Positions 8,641-15,539 of a stretch of 64,000 bases of DNA are shown here, in pieces (position 1 is the first letter of the stretch; every line of letters starts with the position of its first letter). A program made the position numbers and the translations under genes. Source of the DNA: Paenibacillus phytohabitans (GTDB lineage: Bacteria > Bacillota > Bacilli > Paenibacillales > Paenibacillaceae); the NCBI RefSeq assembly GCF_013141775.1, contig NZ_WHOB01000062.1, positions 310,001 through 374,000 of the forward strand, written 5' to 3'. The notes beneath the pieces were generated by a model. That model saw only the letters and a list, made by a program, of their open reading frames with translations, made no database searches and was not told the origin of the DNA.

Positions 8641-8745
8641 TTATAAGCCCTTGGTCTTGTCGTCGTTGTAGGAAGAAGTAAGGATGCCGGCCAGAAACAG
8701 CAGAAAAACCAGGGTCACGATCCAAAAAGTCAGGGAGAACGACAT
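8641..8745 (-). CDS. 34-residue single-pass membrane peptide
   Basis: Read on the minus strand, an ATG at 8745 with GGAGGTG 7 nt upstream opens a 34-codon frame ending in TAA at 8641-8643. Residues 3-24 are strongly hydrophobic (starting SLTFWIVTLVFLLF), followed by a short polar tail with NDDKTKG. The good ribosome binding site, sensible topology and codon use argue for a real gene. I do not recognise a family; it may be a small envelope or stress peptide. It lies 106 bp before the stop of the minus-strand glycosidase operon and is read in the same direction, so it could be its last gene or have its own promoter. Confidence 0.6.
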   Translation of the reverse strand: MSFSLTFWIVTLVFLLFLAGILTSSYNDDKTKGL

Positions 8746-8851
8746 GCTGTGCACCTCCGTTAGTGACTGTTATTCGTTAATCTGATTATACGCTTTCATT
8801 CCGCAAAAATAAATGAAAATGTGATTTATGGCATTGACGAACTCCAGTCAC

Positions 8852-9919
8852 TTACTTGAAGAACAGGAAGTTCGTCGGTACACGCCGCAAATTGCCGTCA
8901 GAAGGGTTATTGATGACCTTCCCCCGGAAGATCAGCGAGGAAGATCCGCCTCCATCGAGATTGTAGGCATCAATGACGCCAAGGTTATACAGCTTGTCCT
9001 GAAGCTCTGCCAGAGTAGCCCCGGAATTGCCGTTCTCGTCATAACCGTCGGCCACCAGGATGAGCAGCTGATCATCCTTGAAGTTGCCGATCACGGTGCG
9101 CGGTGCGCGCTTCGGAGTGAGCTGCCATTTCTGCGGGATCACAGTCTTGGTGTGATTCTTCAGCAGAACCGGCACGAAGGTGGCGCCAAAAACGGGCTCC
9201 AGCTGATCCAGCTGTGCCCGGCTGCTGAACTTGCCGCCGATCAGCTGCCCGGACTTGTTCAGGCCGACAAAGCTGAGATCCTTGTAGCTGGGTTCGAAGC
9301 CGTACAGATACTGGCCGCCGACAATGGTTGTAGACAGCGGATATCGCTTGCCGTTCTGATCGGCGAACCCGCCGGCGTTGATGCCTGCGGATGCACCATA
9401 GCGGTTCACGGCCTGCATGGTGGTCTCGGATGCGCCAGTGCCGTCACCGGCCAGACTCATCTTCATGGCAGCAGGATCCTTCAGCCTGATCTTTAACGCG
9501 TATGCTTTATAGTTTCCGGGGTTCAGCCGGTACAATTCAATGGTAATCCGGTCACTGGTAATTACATCGGCAGGTATGCCCAGCCGGGAGGTAATCCTGT
9601 TATTGTAGATCCGCTCCGGGCGGGAGGTCTGGGCTGCCGCCGTACTGACCAGCGCATTCATGGCATTCGTGGTCTGCTTGTACAGCAGGGCACTGGCGCT
9701 GATCGAATCGATGGTGTAAGACGCATAGCTCTTGGCTACGGCCAGATCCTGCTTAAGCTTAGCGGTCTCACTAACAGGGCCGGAGACAGCAGTAAAGGGT
9801 CCGGTATCCAGCTTGAGGTCGAGCGGCGGCTGATACAGCCACAGGCAGAGCAGCAGTCCGAAGAGCGGCGCGGTCAGGAGCATGAAGAAACGGTTTACTC
9901 TTTTGACAGGAGTCATCAT
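8852..9919 (-). CDS. Phosphodiester glycosidase family protein (NAGPA/DUF2233 domain)
   Basis: 355-residue protein with an N-terminal membrane anchor (residues about 10-30, FFMLLTAPLFGLLLCLWLY) and an extracytoplasmic C-terminal NAGPA-type domain: GASAGINAGGF near 175, LSTTIVGGQ, then AYNLDGGGSSSLIFRGKVINNP near the end. The family includes the enzyme that uncovers mannose 6-phosphate and bacterial exopolysaccharide/wall proteins; a hydrolase acting on a phosphodiester-linked sugar in the envelope is likely. The start codon overlaps the stop of the upstream coiled-coil gene (ATGA), which implies translational coupling. A second protein with the same C-terminal domain is encoded at 55578-56576. 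Confidence 0.82.
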   Translation of the reverse strand: MMTPVKRVNRFFMLLTAPLFGLLLCLWLYQPPLDLKLDTGPFTAVSGPVSETAKLKQDLAVAKSYASYTIDSISASALLYKQTTNAMNALVSTAAAQTSRPERIYNNRITSRLGIPADVITSDRITIELYRLNPGNYKAYALKIRLKDPAAMKMSLAGDGTGASETTMQAVNRYGASAGINAGGFADQNGKRYPLSTTIVGGQYLYGFEPSYKDLSFVGLNKSGQLIGGKFSSRAQLDQLEPVFGATFVPVLLKNHTKTVIPQKWQLTPKRAPRTVIGNFKDDQLLILVADGYDENGNSGATLAELQDKLYNLGVIDAYNLDGGGSSSLIFRGKVINNPSDGNLRRVPTNFLFFK

Positions 9920-10323
9920 TTGAGCAGATCCATCTCTTTCTTAAGCGCATCCAGCTGTTTCTTGACCTCGCTTAATTGTGTATACAGTTTGTTGCTGTTG
10001 TCTGTCTTGTTGCTGGCGTTATCTTTGGTGAAGGTCAATAATTCATTAAAGGTCTGCACCGTGCTCTGCAGTTCCTTCACCTGTTCGGTCAGGACGGCGA
10101 TCTTGGATTCGTAATCGGTCTTCAAAACGGTAAGCTGCTGCTGGCTTTGTGATCCAAGCTCGCTCAGCACCTGATCTTTCAGATGGTTTGTGTAGCTGTA
10201 CACGGCATAAACGCCGAGTGCAATCATCAAAATCCAGAACAGTAGAAACCATTTTACGGAAGGTCCGCTTCTCTCTGCGCTCCGGCGCGAGTGTACCCGG
10301 GTCGATTCCGCTAGCGGTTGCAT
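9916..10323 (-). CDS. Membrane-anchored coiled-coil protein
   Basis: 135 residues: a basic N-terminal tail, one transmembrane helix (about 24-45, WFLLFWILMIALGVYAVYSY) and then an almost continuous heptad-rich coiled coil to the C-terminus (LKTDYESKIAVLTEQVKELQ and similar). Topology predicts the coiled coil outside the cell. It is the first gene of a two-gene operon and overlaps the phosphodiester glycosidase start by 4 bp, so it may hold or align that enzyme at the envelope (inference). No named family recognised. Confidence 0.75.
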   Translation of the reverse strand: MQPLAESTRVHSRRSAERSGPSVKWFLLFWILMIALGVYAVYSYTNHLKDQVLSELGSQSQQQLTVLKTDYESKIAVLTEQVKELQSTVQTFNELLTFTKDNASNKTDNSNKLYTQLSEVKKQLDALKKEMDLLK

Positions 10324-10603
10324 TTTATCACCTCAAGCCATTTTTTTTCAAGTCCCCATTCTATCAGACTTTTACTATTTTCGCAAAAGTGAAAGAGCTT
10401 GTGAAAACAAGAAAAAGTAATTGCATCCTGTTAAACTACTGCGATACAATTTCTATAGATTGGAATATCTGAGGGGCGTATTCAAGGTAAAAGTAGGAAG
10501 AACAGACAAGACATCATAGTTCCTTGCTTGCGTGTTAACCGGAAACGCTTATCGCGCTTTCCATTCTGGTAAATTATATAGATAGCAGGAGGTCTGGGCA
10601 TTG

Positions 10604-11257
10604 ATGAAAGTCTGGCGGGTGGTCATCGTGGGATGTCATCCCACAAGTATGTTGGGAACAAAATTGATTCTGGAAGAAGGGGGAGAGCTGGAGGTTGCAG
10701 GTATGTATTCCACCTGGAGCGAATGCGTTTCCATGGTGCGCGATACCGGGCCGGACCTGGTACTCAGCGATTATCAAATGCCGGAAGGAACGGTAGAGGA
10801 TGTTCTGCCAGAGATGAAGAAGAGCTCACAGAGCTCCCATTTTATAATTATGACCGAAGAGAATGATAAAGAAATGTTTCAGCCGCTGATTGAGCTTGGG
10901 GCCAGCGGAGTGCTGTCCAAGGGGGCGACTCCGAATCAGCTGCTGCAGATGATTAGCGGAATCCGTGAAGGCTTCCTCTCCATTCCGCTCGAATGGATTG
11001 AGAAGGGGTTGCGTCCGGTGACCTCTTCCAGAGGGCTGGATGCTGTAATGCAGCTGACACAGACAGAGATGTTTATTATGGAACGCATTGTGCAAGGAAT
11101 TACATACGATAAGATCGCCCTGGAGATTGAAGTCAGCCGCCGCTCGATCGATAACTATCTGCGCAAGATTTATGTTAAGCTGGAAGTATCTACGAGGGCA
11201 CAGGCGATCGAGAAATTCGCCCTATTCTCAAGACAGAACAAGCAAATCTACGCCTGA
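10604..11257 (+). CDS. NarL/ComA-like response regulator with atypical receiver
   Basis: About 217 residues: receiver (about 1-120), linker, LuxR-type HTH (LTQTEMFIMERIVQG to STRAQAIEKFA, about 145-205). The phosphoacceptor Asp is kept (LVLSDYQMP), as are the switch Thr (IIMTEE) and Lys (LSKG), but the acidic pair near the N-terminus that binds Mg is replaced: the sequence reads VVIVGCHP where DDHP is usual. The HP and GTKLILEE that follow resemble ComA. No histidine kinase is adjacent, so it is an orphan. ATG at 10604 or TTG at 10601 both suit the AGGAGG at 10587-10592. It is divergent from the coiled-coil operon. Confidence 0.85.
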   Translation: MKVWRVVIVGCHPTSMLGTKLILEEGGELEVAGMYSTWSECVSMVRDTGPDLVLSDYQMPEGTVEDVLPEMKKSSQSSHFIIMTEENDKEMFQPLIELGASGVLSKGATPNQLLQMISGIREGFLSIPLEWIEKGLRPVTSSRGLDAVMQLTQTEMFIMERIVQGITYDKIALEIEVSRRSIDNYLRKIYVKLEVSTRAQAIEKFALFSRQNKQIYA

Positions 11258-11324
11258 TCCCCGTATAACGACATAATGCCGTCCGGGCTGGAATATTCTT
11301 AAACCAGAGTAAAGGGGGGAGCGT

Positions 11325-12542
11325 ATGAAGTATGAATTTTCTGCGCGCGCACATACGTTGTTGTCATCACCACTGCTGAGCATCCGCAAACAGACGCGGC
11401 GCGGCACGCTGATCTCGCTGGCGGAAGAGCTGCCGGCGGAGGAATTATTCCCGTTGCCGCTATTGTCTGAAGCGGCATCGACGGTGATATCAGCAGATGC
11501 CGGAGCTCTGCAGTACGGCGATCCCGAGGGCTATGGCCCGCTGCGGGAGTGGCTTACCGGAGATTGGCTGGGAGGCAAGGGGGTTAATGTGGGCGAAGGC
11601 GGAGTTCTTCTGACAACGGGAAGCCAACAAGCCATCGATTTGCTGGCCAGAGTCTATATTGATCCAGGTGACCGGGTGCTGGTCGAGAATCCGACCTCTC
11701 CGGGCATTCTGCAGGCGCTGCGGATGCAGGGTGCCGTGATCATTCCGGTGCAGGGGGATAAGGACGGCCTGCTGCCCGATCATCTGCGCAGCGGAATCCG
11801 CCAGCACCGGCCCAAAATGCTGTTTGCCACGCCGAGCTTTACCAATCCGAGCGGTGTGCTGTGGAGCCTTGCGCGGCGTAAGGAAATCCTTGAGCTGTGT
11901 ACCTCGCATAACGTGCTGATTATAGAGGATGATTCTTACGGTGATCTGCATTTCCAGCGTTATGATGAGCATCCTTCCCTGAGATACCCTTCCCTCTACG
12001 CGCTGGAGAATGTCAGCGAGGGCGGGCATGTGCTGTATATCGGTTCATTCAGCAAAACGGTTGCGCCGGCGCTGCGGACGGGCTGGGCGGCGGGAAGCCG
12101 CGAGCTGATCGGGATGATGACCGCTGCGAAGCAGATGGCGGACTGGCAGTCCAGCTCGCTGAACCAGCGGCTGCTGCATCATCTGCTTAGTGTAAGCGCC
12201 TTTGATCTGCGGGAGCATATCACCCTGCTGAACCGGGAATACAATACCCGCCTGAAGCTGATGGCCGAGCTTCTGAAACGCCCGGCCTGGAAGAGCAGCG
12301 TGTATGATATGCCGGTTGGCGGGATGTTCCTCTGGGTGTCGCTGCCGGAGGGGCTGGATGCCATGGCACTGCTGCGTGCCTCATTGGCTAAAGGCGTAGC
12401 CTTTCTGCCCGGACCACTCTGCAGTGTAAGCGGAGGCTCGGACCGGATCCGGCTTAACTTCAGCCACCCCGGCCGGGATGAGCTGCTGCTGGGCATGAAT
12501 CTGATGAGTGAAGCGGTATCGGAGTTTACGGCGCGGAGCTGA
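11325..12542 (+). CDS. PLP-dependent aminotransferase, class I/II (2-aminoadipate-aminotransferase-like)
   Basis: 405-residue fold-type I PLP enzyme resembling the catalytic half of MocR/LysN-like proteins but without an N-terminal GntR HTH. Visible motifs: YGDPEGYGPLREWL near 65, LLTTGSQQAIDLL (phosphate loop) near 94, TPSFTNPSGV near 165, EDDSYGDLHF, and the Schiff-base Lys in GSFSKTVAPALRTGW near 240. The substrate cannot be told from sequence. The ATG follows AAAGGGGGGAG. It lies 67 bp after the response regulator in the same direction with no terminator seen between them, so cotranscription is possible. Confidence 0.85.
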   Translation: MKYEFSARAHTLLSSPLLSIRKQTRRGTLISLAEELPAEELFPLPLLSEAASTVISADAGALQYGDPEGYGPLREWLTGDWLGGKGVNVGEGGVLLTTGSQQAIDLLARVYIDPGDRVLVENPTSPGILQALRMQGAVIIPVQGDKDGLLPDHLRSGIRQHRPKMLFATPSFTNPSGVLWSLARRKEILELCTSHNVLIIEDDSYGDLHFQRYDEHPSLRYPSLYALENVSEGGHVLYIGSFSKTVAPALRTGWAAGSRELIGMMTAAKQMADWQSSSLNQRLLHHLLSVSAFDLREHITLLNREYNTRLKLMAELLKRPAWKSSVYDMPVGGMFLWVSLPEGLDAMALLRASLAKGVAFLPGPLCSVSGGSDRIRLNFSHPGRDELLLGMNLMSEAVSEFTARS

Positions 12543-12563
12543 GAGGAGCGCAGCAGATTTTAA

Positions 12564-12592
12564 TTTGAAATTTCACGGGTGCTGTGTTAGGC
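12564..12592 (+). promoter_or_regulatory. Candidate sigma-A promoter for the bgl locus
   Basis: TTGAAA, 17-nt spacer, TAGGCT, placed about 40 bp before the first RAT element. The -35 is good and the -10 weak. Confidence 0.4.
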
Positions 12593-12630
12593 TGAAATCA
12601 ATTAAATACTCCATAAACACATCGTTTACT

Positions 12631-12660
12631 GGATTGTTACTGGCCGGGCCAGGCAAAACC
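12631..12660 (+). promoter_or_regulatory. RAT 1: LicT/BglG antiterminator RNA target before the GH1 gene
   Basis: GGATTGTTACTG at 12631 and AGGCAAAACC ending at 12660 are the two conserved faces of the ribonucleic antiterminator hairpin. Its 3' part is shared with the left arm of the terminator 12655-12731, so the two RNA structures exclude each other. Bound LicT would keep the hairpin formed and allow read-through. Confidence 0.93.
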
Positions 12661-12731
12661 TAAACTGATGGTGACTGATTTGAACCCTTTAACCGGGGCT
12701 TCAATGACATTGCCATAGGTTTAGGTTTTTC
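12655..12731 (+). terminator. RAT-controlled terminator 1
   Basis: AAAACCTAAAC at 12655 pairs with GTTTAGGTTTT at 12719-12730, ending in a T run. The left arm overlaps the 3' end of RAT 1. Confidence 0.88.
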
Positions 12732-12783
12732 TGTTTTCCAGGCCTGCTGATCTGAACAACAACTTGGAAAAGGGGTAATGACA

Positions 12784-14241
12784 ATGGCTGCAGTACAAAA
12801 CGGATTTCCTGAGAATTTCTTATGGGGCGGCGCAACCGCTGCCAATCAGCTGGAGGGGGCTTTTGACCAGGGGGGTAAAGGGTTGTCGACCGCAGATATG
12901 ATCGCCTTCGTGCCCAAGGATAAACGCCAGGGAGATCATTCGATGGAAATCTCCACCGAGCGGATCGCCCGGATTCTTGCCGGAGAGACGGACGACTGGT
13001 TCCCGAAACGTGAAGGCGTTGATTTCTATCACCGGTACAAAGAGGATATCGCCTTATTCGCCGAGATGGGCTTCAAGGTCTTCCGGATGTCGATTAACTG
13101 GGCACGTATTTTCCCGAATGGCGATGATGCCATGCCGAACGAGCAGGGCCTGCAATTCTACGATGATGTATTCGATGAACTGCTTAAATACGGCATTGAG
13201 CCGCTCGTGACCCTGTCTCATTATGAGACGCCGCTGGGACTTACGCAGAAGTATAACGGCTGGGCCAGCCGTGAAGTGGTCGGCTTCTATGTGAAATATG
13301 CCGAAACTGTATTTACCCGCTACAGAAGCAAGGTGAAATACTGGCTGACCTTCAACGAAATTAATGTGATGCTGTTCAGTCCATACACCGGAGGCGGCAT
13401 CCTTACCGATCAGGTGGAGAACAAGCTTCAGACCGTGTTCCAGGGACTGCACCACCAGTTTGTGGCAAGTGCTCTGGCAACCAAGCTGGGTCACGAGATT
13501 ATTCCCGGCTCCCGGATCGGCTGTATGCTGGCTAGAATGGAGAGCTATGCGAATACCTGCAATCCGGCAGATGTGCGCAAGAGACAGCAAGAGGACCAGA
13601 TGAATCTGTTCTTCACTGACGTGCATGCGCGCGGCAAGTATCCCCGTTACATGGACCGTTATTTTGCCGAAAATAACATTGTGATCACCCGCGAGCCGGG
13701 AGATGATGAGATTCTGGCTGCGAATACAGTGGACTTCATCTCGTTCAGCTATTATATGACGCTTACGGTATCTGCCGGTCCGGAAGGCGAAGCTACCGCA
13801 GGGAACCTGCTTGGAGGAATCAAGAACCCTTATCTGAAAGCCTCCGATTGGGGCTGGCAGATTGACCCGGTGGGTCTGCGTATCACTCTGAACAACCTGT
13901 ACGACCGGTACCAGAAGCCATTGTTCATTGTGGAGAATGGACTGGGTGCTTTTGACAAGGTAGAAGCAGACGGGGCGGTTCATGACCATTACCGGATCGA
14001 TTATTTGCGTGAGCATATCAAGGAGATGAAGGAAGCGGTGAAGGATGGCGTGGAGCTGATGGGCTACACAGCCTGGGGGCCGATTGATCTGGTCAGTATG
14101 TCTACCTCGGAAATGTCCAAACGCTACGGATTCATTTATGTAGACCTGGATGATACCGGAAGCGGCACGCTGAACCGCAGCAAAAAAGATTCTTTTGAAT
14201 GGTACAAGCAGGTTATTTCATCGAATGGTGAAATTTTATAA
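12784..14241 (+). CDS. bglA: 6-phospho-beta-glucosidase, GH1
   Basis: Cytoplasmic retaining glycosidase that splits phosphorylated beta-glucosides (such as cellobiose 6-phosphate or salicin 6-phosphate) brought in by the PTS encoded downstream. 485 residues, TIM barrel. Signatures: FPENFLWGGATAANQLEGA at the N-terminus, FRMSINWARIFP near 100, the acid/base Glu192 in LTFNEINVM, the nucleophile Glu384 in LFIVENGLGAFD, and a C-terminal SKRYGFIYVDLDD loop typical of 6-phospho enzymes. An ATG at 12778 is too close to the AAAGGGGT site, so ATG 12784 is chosen. Expression should depend on LicT through RAT 1. Confidence 0.95.
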   Translation: MAAVQNGFPENFLWGGATAANQLEGAFDQGGKGLSTADMIAFVPKDKRQGDHSMEISTERIARILAGETDDWFPKREGVDFYHRYKEDIALFAEMGFKVFRMSINWARIFPNGDDAMPNEQGLQFYDDVFDELLKYGIEPLVTLSHYETPLGLTQKYNGWASREVVGFYVKYAETVFTRYRSKVKYWLTFNEINVMLFSPYTGGGILTDQVENKLQTVFQGLHHQFVASALATKLGHEIIPGSRIGCMLARMESYANTCNPADVRKRQQEDQMNLFFTDVHARGKYPRYMDRYFAENNIVITREPGDDEILAANTVDFISFSYYMTLTVSAGPEGEATAGNLLGGIKNPYLKASDWGWQIDPVGLRITLNNLYDRYQKPLFIVENGLGAFDKVEADGAVHDHYRIDYLREHIKEMKEAVKDGVELMGYTAWGPIDLVSMSTSEMSKRYGFIYVDLDDTGSGTLNRSKKDSFEWYKQVISSNGEIL

Positions 14242-14278
14242 CATCGTTGGGGCAAGCTTAAGAAGCCCAAGATCTTAA

Positions 14279-14292
14279 GTAAACCGTTTTCA
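14279..14292 (-). promoter_or_regulatory. cre-like catabolite site before licT
   Basis: On the minus strand TGAAAACGGTTTAC matches the CcpA consensus TGWAANCGNTNWCA at 12 of 14 positions. It lies directly upstream of the -35 box at 14301. Confidence 0.5.
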
Positions 14293-14300
14293 TAAAAGTA

Positions 14301-14329
14301 TTGTCAATTTCATAATGATATGCTAAGAT
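14301..14329 (+). promoter_or_regulatory. Sigma-A promoter of licT
   Basis: TTGTCA at 14301, 17-nt spacer, TAAGAT at 14324. It is followed about 20 nt later by RAT 2, so the leader RNA would begin just before the antiterminator. Confidence 0.7.
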
Positions 14330-14350
14330 GCTGCTACAGGTGAAATAACT

Positions 14351-14379
14351 GGATTGTTACTGTTCATTCAGGCAAAACC
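14351..14379 (+). promoter_or_regulatory. RAT 2: antiterminator RNA target before licT
   Basis: GGATTGTTACTG and AGGCAAAACC faces, 29 nt in all, upstream of the antiterminator gene. This suggests that LicT controls its own synthesis. Confidence 0.93.
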
Positions 14380-14422
14380 AGAAACGGGCATTGTTGATGC
14401 CGTTTTGGTTTTGCCTTTTTTT
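14371..14422 (+). terminator. RAT-controlled terminator 2
   Basis: GGCAAAACCAGAAACGGGCA pairs with TGCCGTTTTGGTTTTGCC and is followed by seven T residues; the left arm overlaps RAT 2. Confidence 0.93.
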
Positions 14423-14536
14423 ATCCTATTAGGAAGTATATATTTGGAGGTCCCTGCAAAGTACCTGAGTTCGTATCCATGTTATATCCCCACTTTGTGG
14501 GGTGATTTTATTACTCTGACGGTGTAAGGTGATGGA

Positions 14537-15391
14537 ATGAAAATTGCTAAGGTGCTCAACAACAATGTTGTAACTGTAATCGATGCCAGCGGGAAGGAAC
14601 TGGTCGTAATGGGCCGGGGGCTTGCCTTCAAGAAGCAGGCTGGTGATGACATTGAAGAGGACAAGGTTGAGAAAGTATTCTCTCTGGAGAATAAGGAAGT
14701 ATCACAGAAGCTGATGTCGCTGCTCTCCGATATTCCGATGGAGTATGTGGAATGTACCGATGAAGTGATCCGTTATGCCGAAACGGTCCTGGGAGAGAAG
14801 CTGCATGACAGCATCTATATCTCGCTCACGGACCATATCCATTTCGCCATCGACCGCCACCGTCAGGGGCTTCAAATCAAGAATGCACTGCTATGGGAAA
14901 TCAAGCGGATGTACCGTAAAGAGTTCTCCATTGGACGGAAGGCGCTGCAAATCATTGAGGAACGGCTTGGCGTGCTGCTGCCGGAGGACGAGTGCGCTTT
15001 CATTGCAATGCATCTGGTCAATGCGCAGATGAATGGTGAAATGCGTGAGACGGTGAGCATTACGAATATTGTGAAGGACATCCTAAACATTGTCCGGCGG
15101 ACTTTTCTGATTGAGCTGGATGAAGAATCGCTCGGCTATTACCGTTTTTTGACCCATCTGAAATTCTTCGCGCAGCGGGTCGTTCAGGGTACCGCCGCTG
15201 AGGACCGGGATAAGGATCATGCGCTGCATGATCTGGTTATGCAGCAGTACCCGGCAGCATATGCCTGTACGATGAAAATTGCCGACTACACACGCAAGAT
15301 TTACAAGCGGGTCTTGTCTAAGGAAGAAATCCTCTACCTGACTATCCATATTGAACGGATTAACCGCAATGAAAATGATGTAACTGAATAA
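14537..15391 (+). CDS. licT: LicT/BglG-family transcription antiterminator
   Basis: RNA-binding antiterminator controlled by the PTS. 284 residues: RNA-binding CAT domain (1-55, starting MKIAKVLNNNVVTVID), PRD1 (about 65-170) and PRD2 (about 171-280). The four regulatory histidines are present: His100 (DHIHFAIDRH), His159 (IAMHLVN), His207 (FLTHLKFFAQR) and His271 (LTIHIERI). In the Bacillus LicT family, HPr phosphorylates PRD2 to activate and EII phosphorylates PRD1 to inhibit when no substrate passes. Expected targets are the three RAT hairpins at 12631, 14351 and 15401. The start is ATG with GGTG upstream. Confidence 0.96.
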   Translation: MKIAKVLNNNVVTVIDASGKELVVMGRGLAFKKQAGDDIEEDKVEKVFSLENKEVSQKLMSLLSDIPMEYVECTDEVIRYAETVLGEKLHDSIYISLTDHIHFAIDRHRQGLQIKNALLWEIKRMYRKEFSIGRKALQIIEERLGVLLPEDECAFIAMHLVNAQMNGEMRETVSITNIVKDILNIVRRTFLIELDEESLGYYRFLTHLKFFAQRVVQGTAAEDRDKDHALHDLVMQQYPAAYACTMKIADYTRKIYKRVLSKEEILYLTIHIERINRNENDVTE

Positions 15392-15400
15392 TGTGGGGCA

Positions 15401-15429
15401 GGATTGCTACTCTACCCGGAGGCAAAACC
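15401..15429 (+). promoter_or_regulatory. RAT 3: antiterminator RNA target before the PTS gene
   Basis: GGATTGCTACTC and AGGCAAAACC faces, 29 nt. It differs from RAT 1 and 2 at two positions of the 5' face (GCTACTC for GTTACTG), which may change LicT affinity. Confidence 0.88.
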
Positions 15430-15490
15430 TAAACCCGGACAGTGATGAGCGTAAGTATGCATCACGGACCGGTGTTTAGGTTTTTATTTT
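15423..15490 (+). terminator. RAT-controlled terminator 3
   Basis: AAAACCTAAAC pairs with GTTTAGGTTTT at 15474-15484, with additional CCGG/CCGG pairing inside and a T-rich tail. Left arm overlaps RAT 3. Confidence 0.88.
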
Positions 15491-15539
15491 GCCAAAAATA
15501 CACAATAAACAACATAATAGACTAAAGGAGTTAGCCCAT

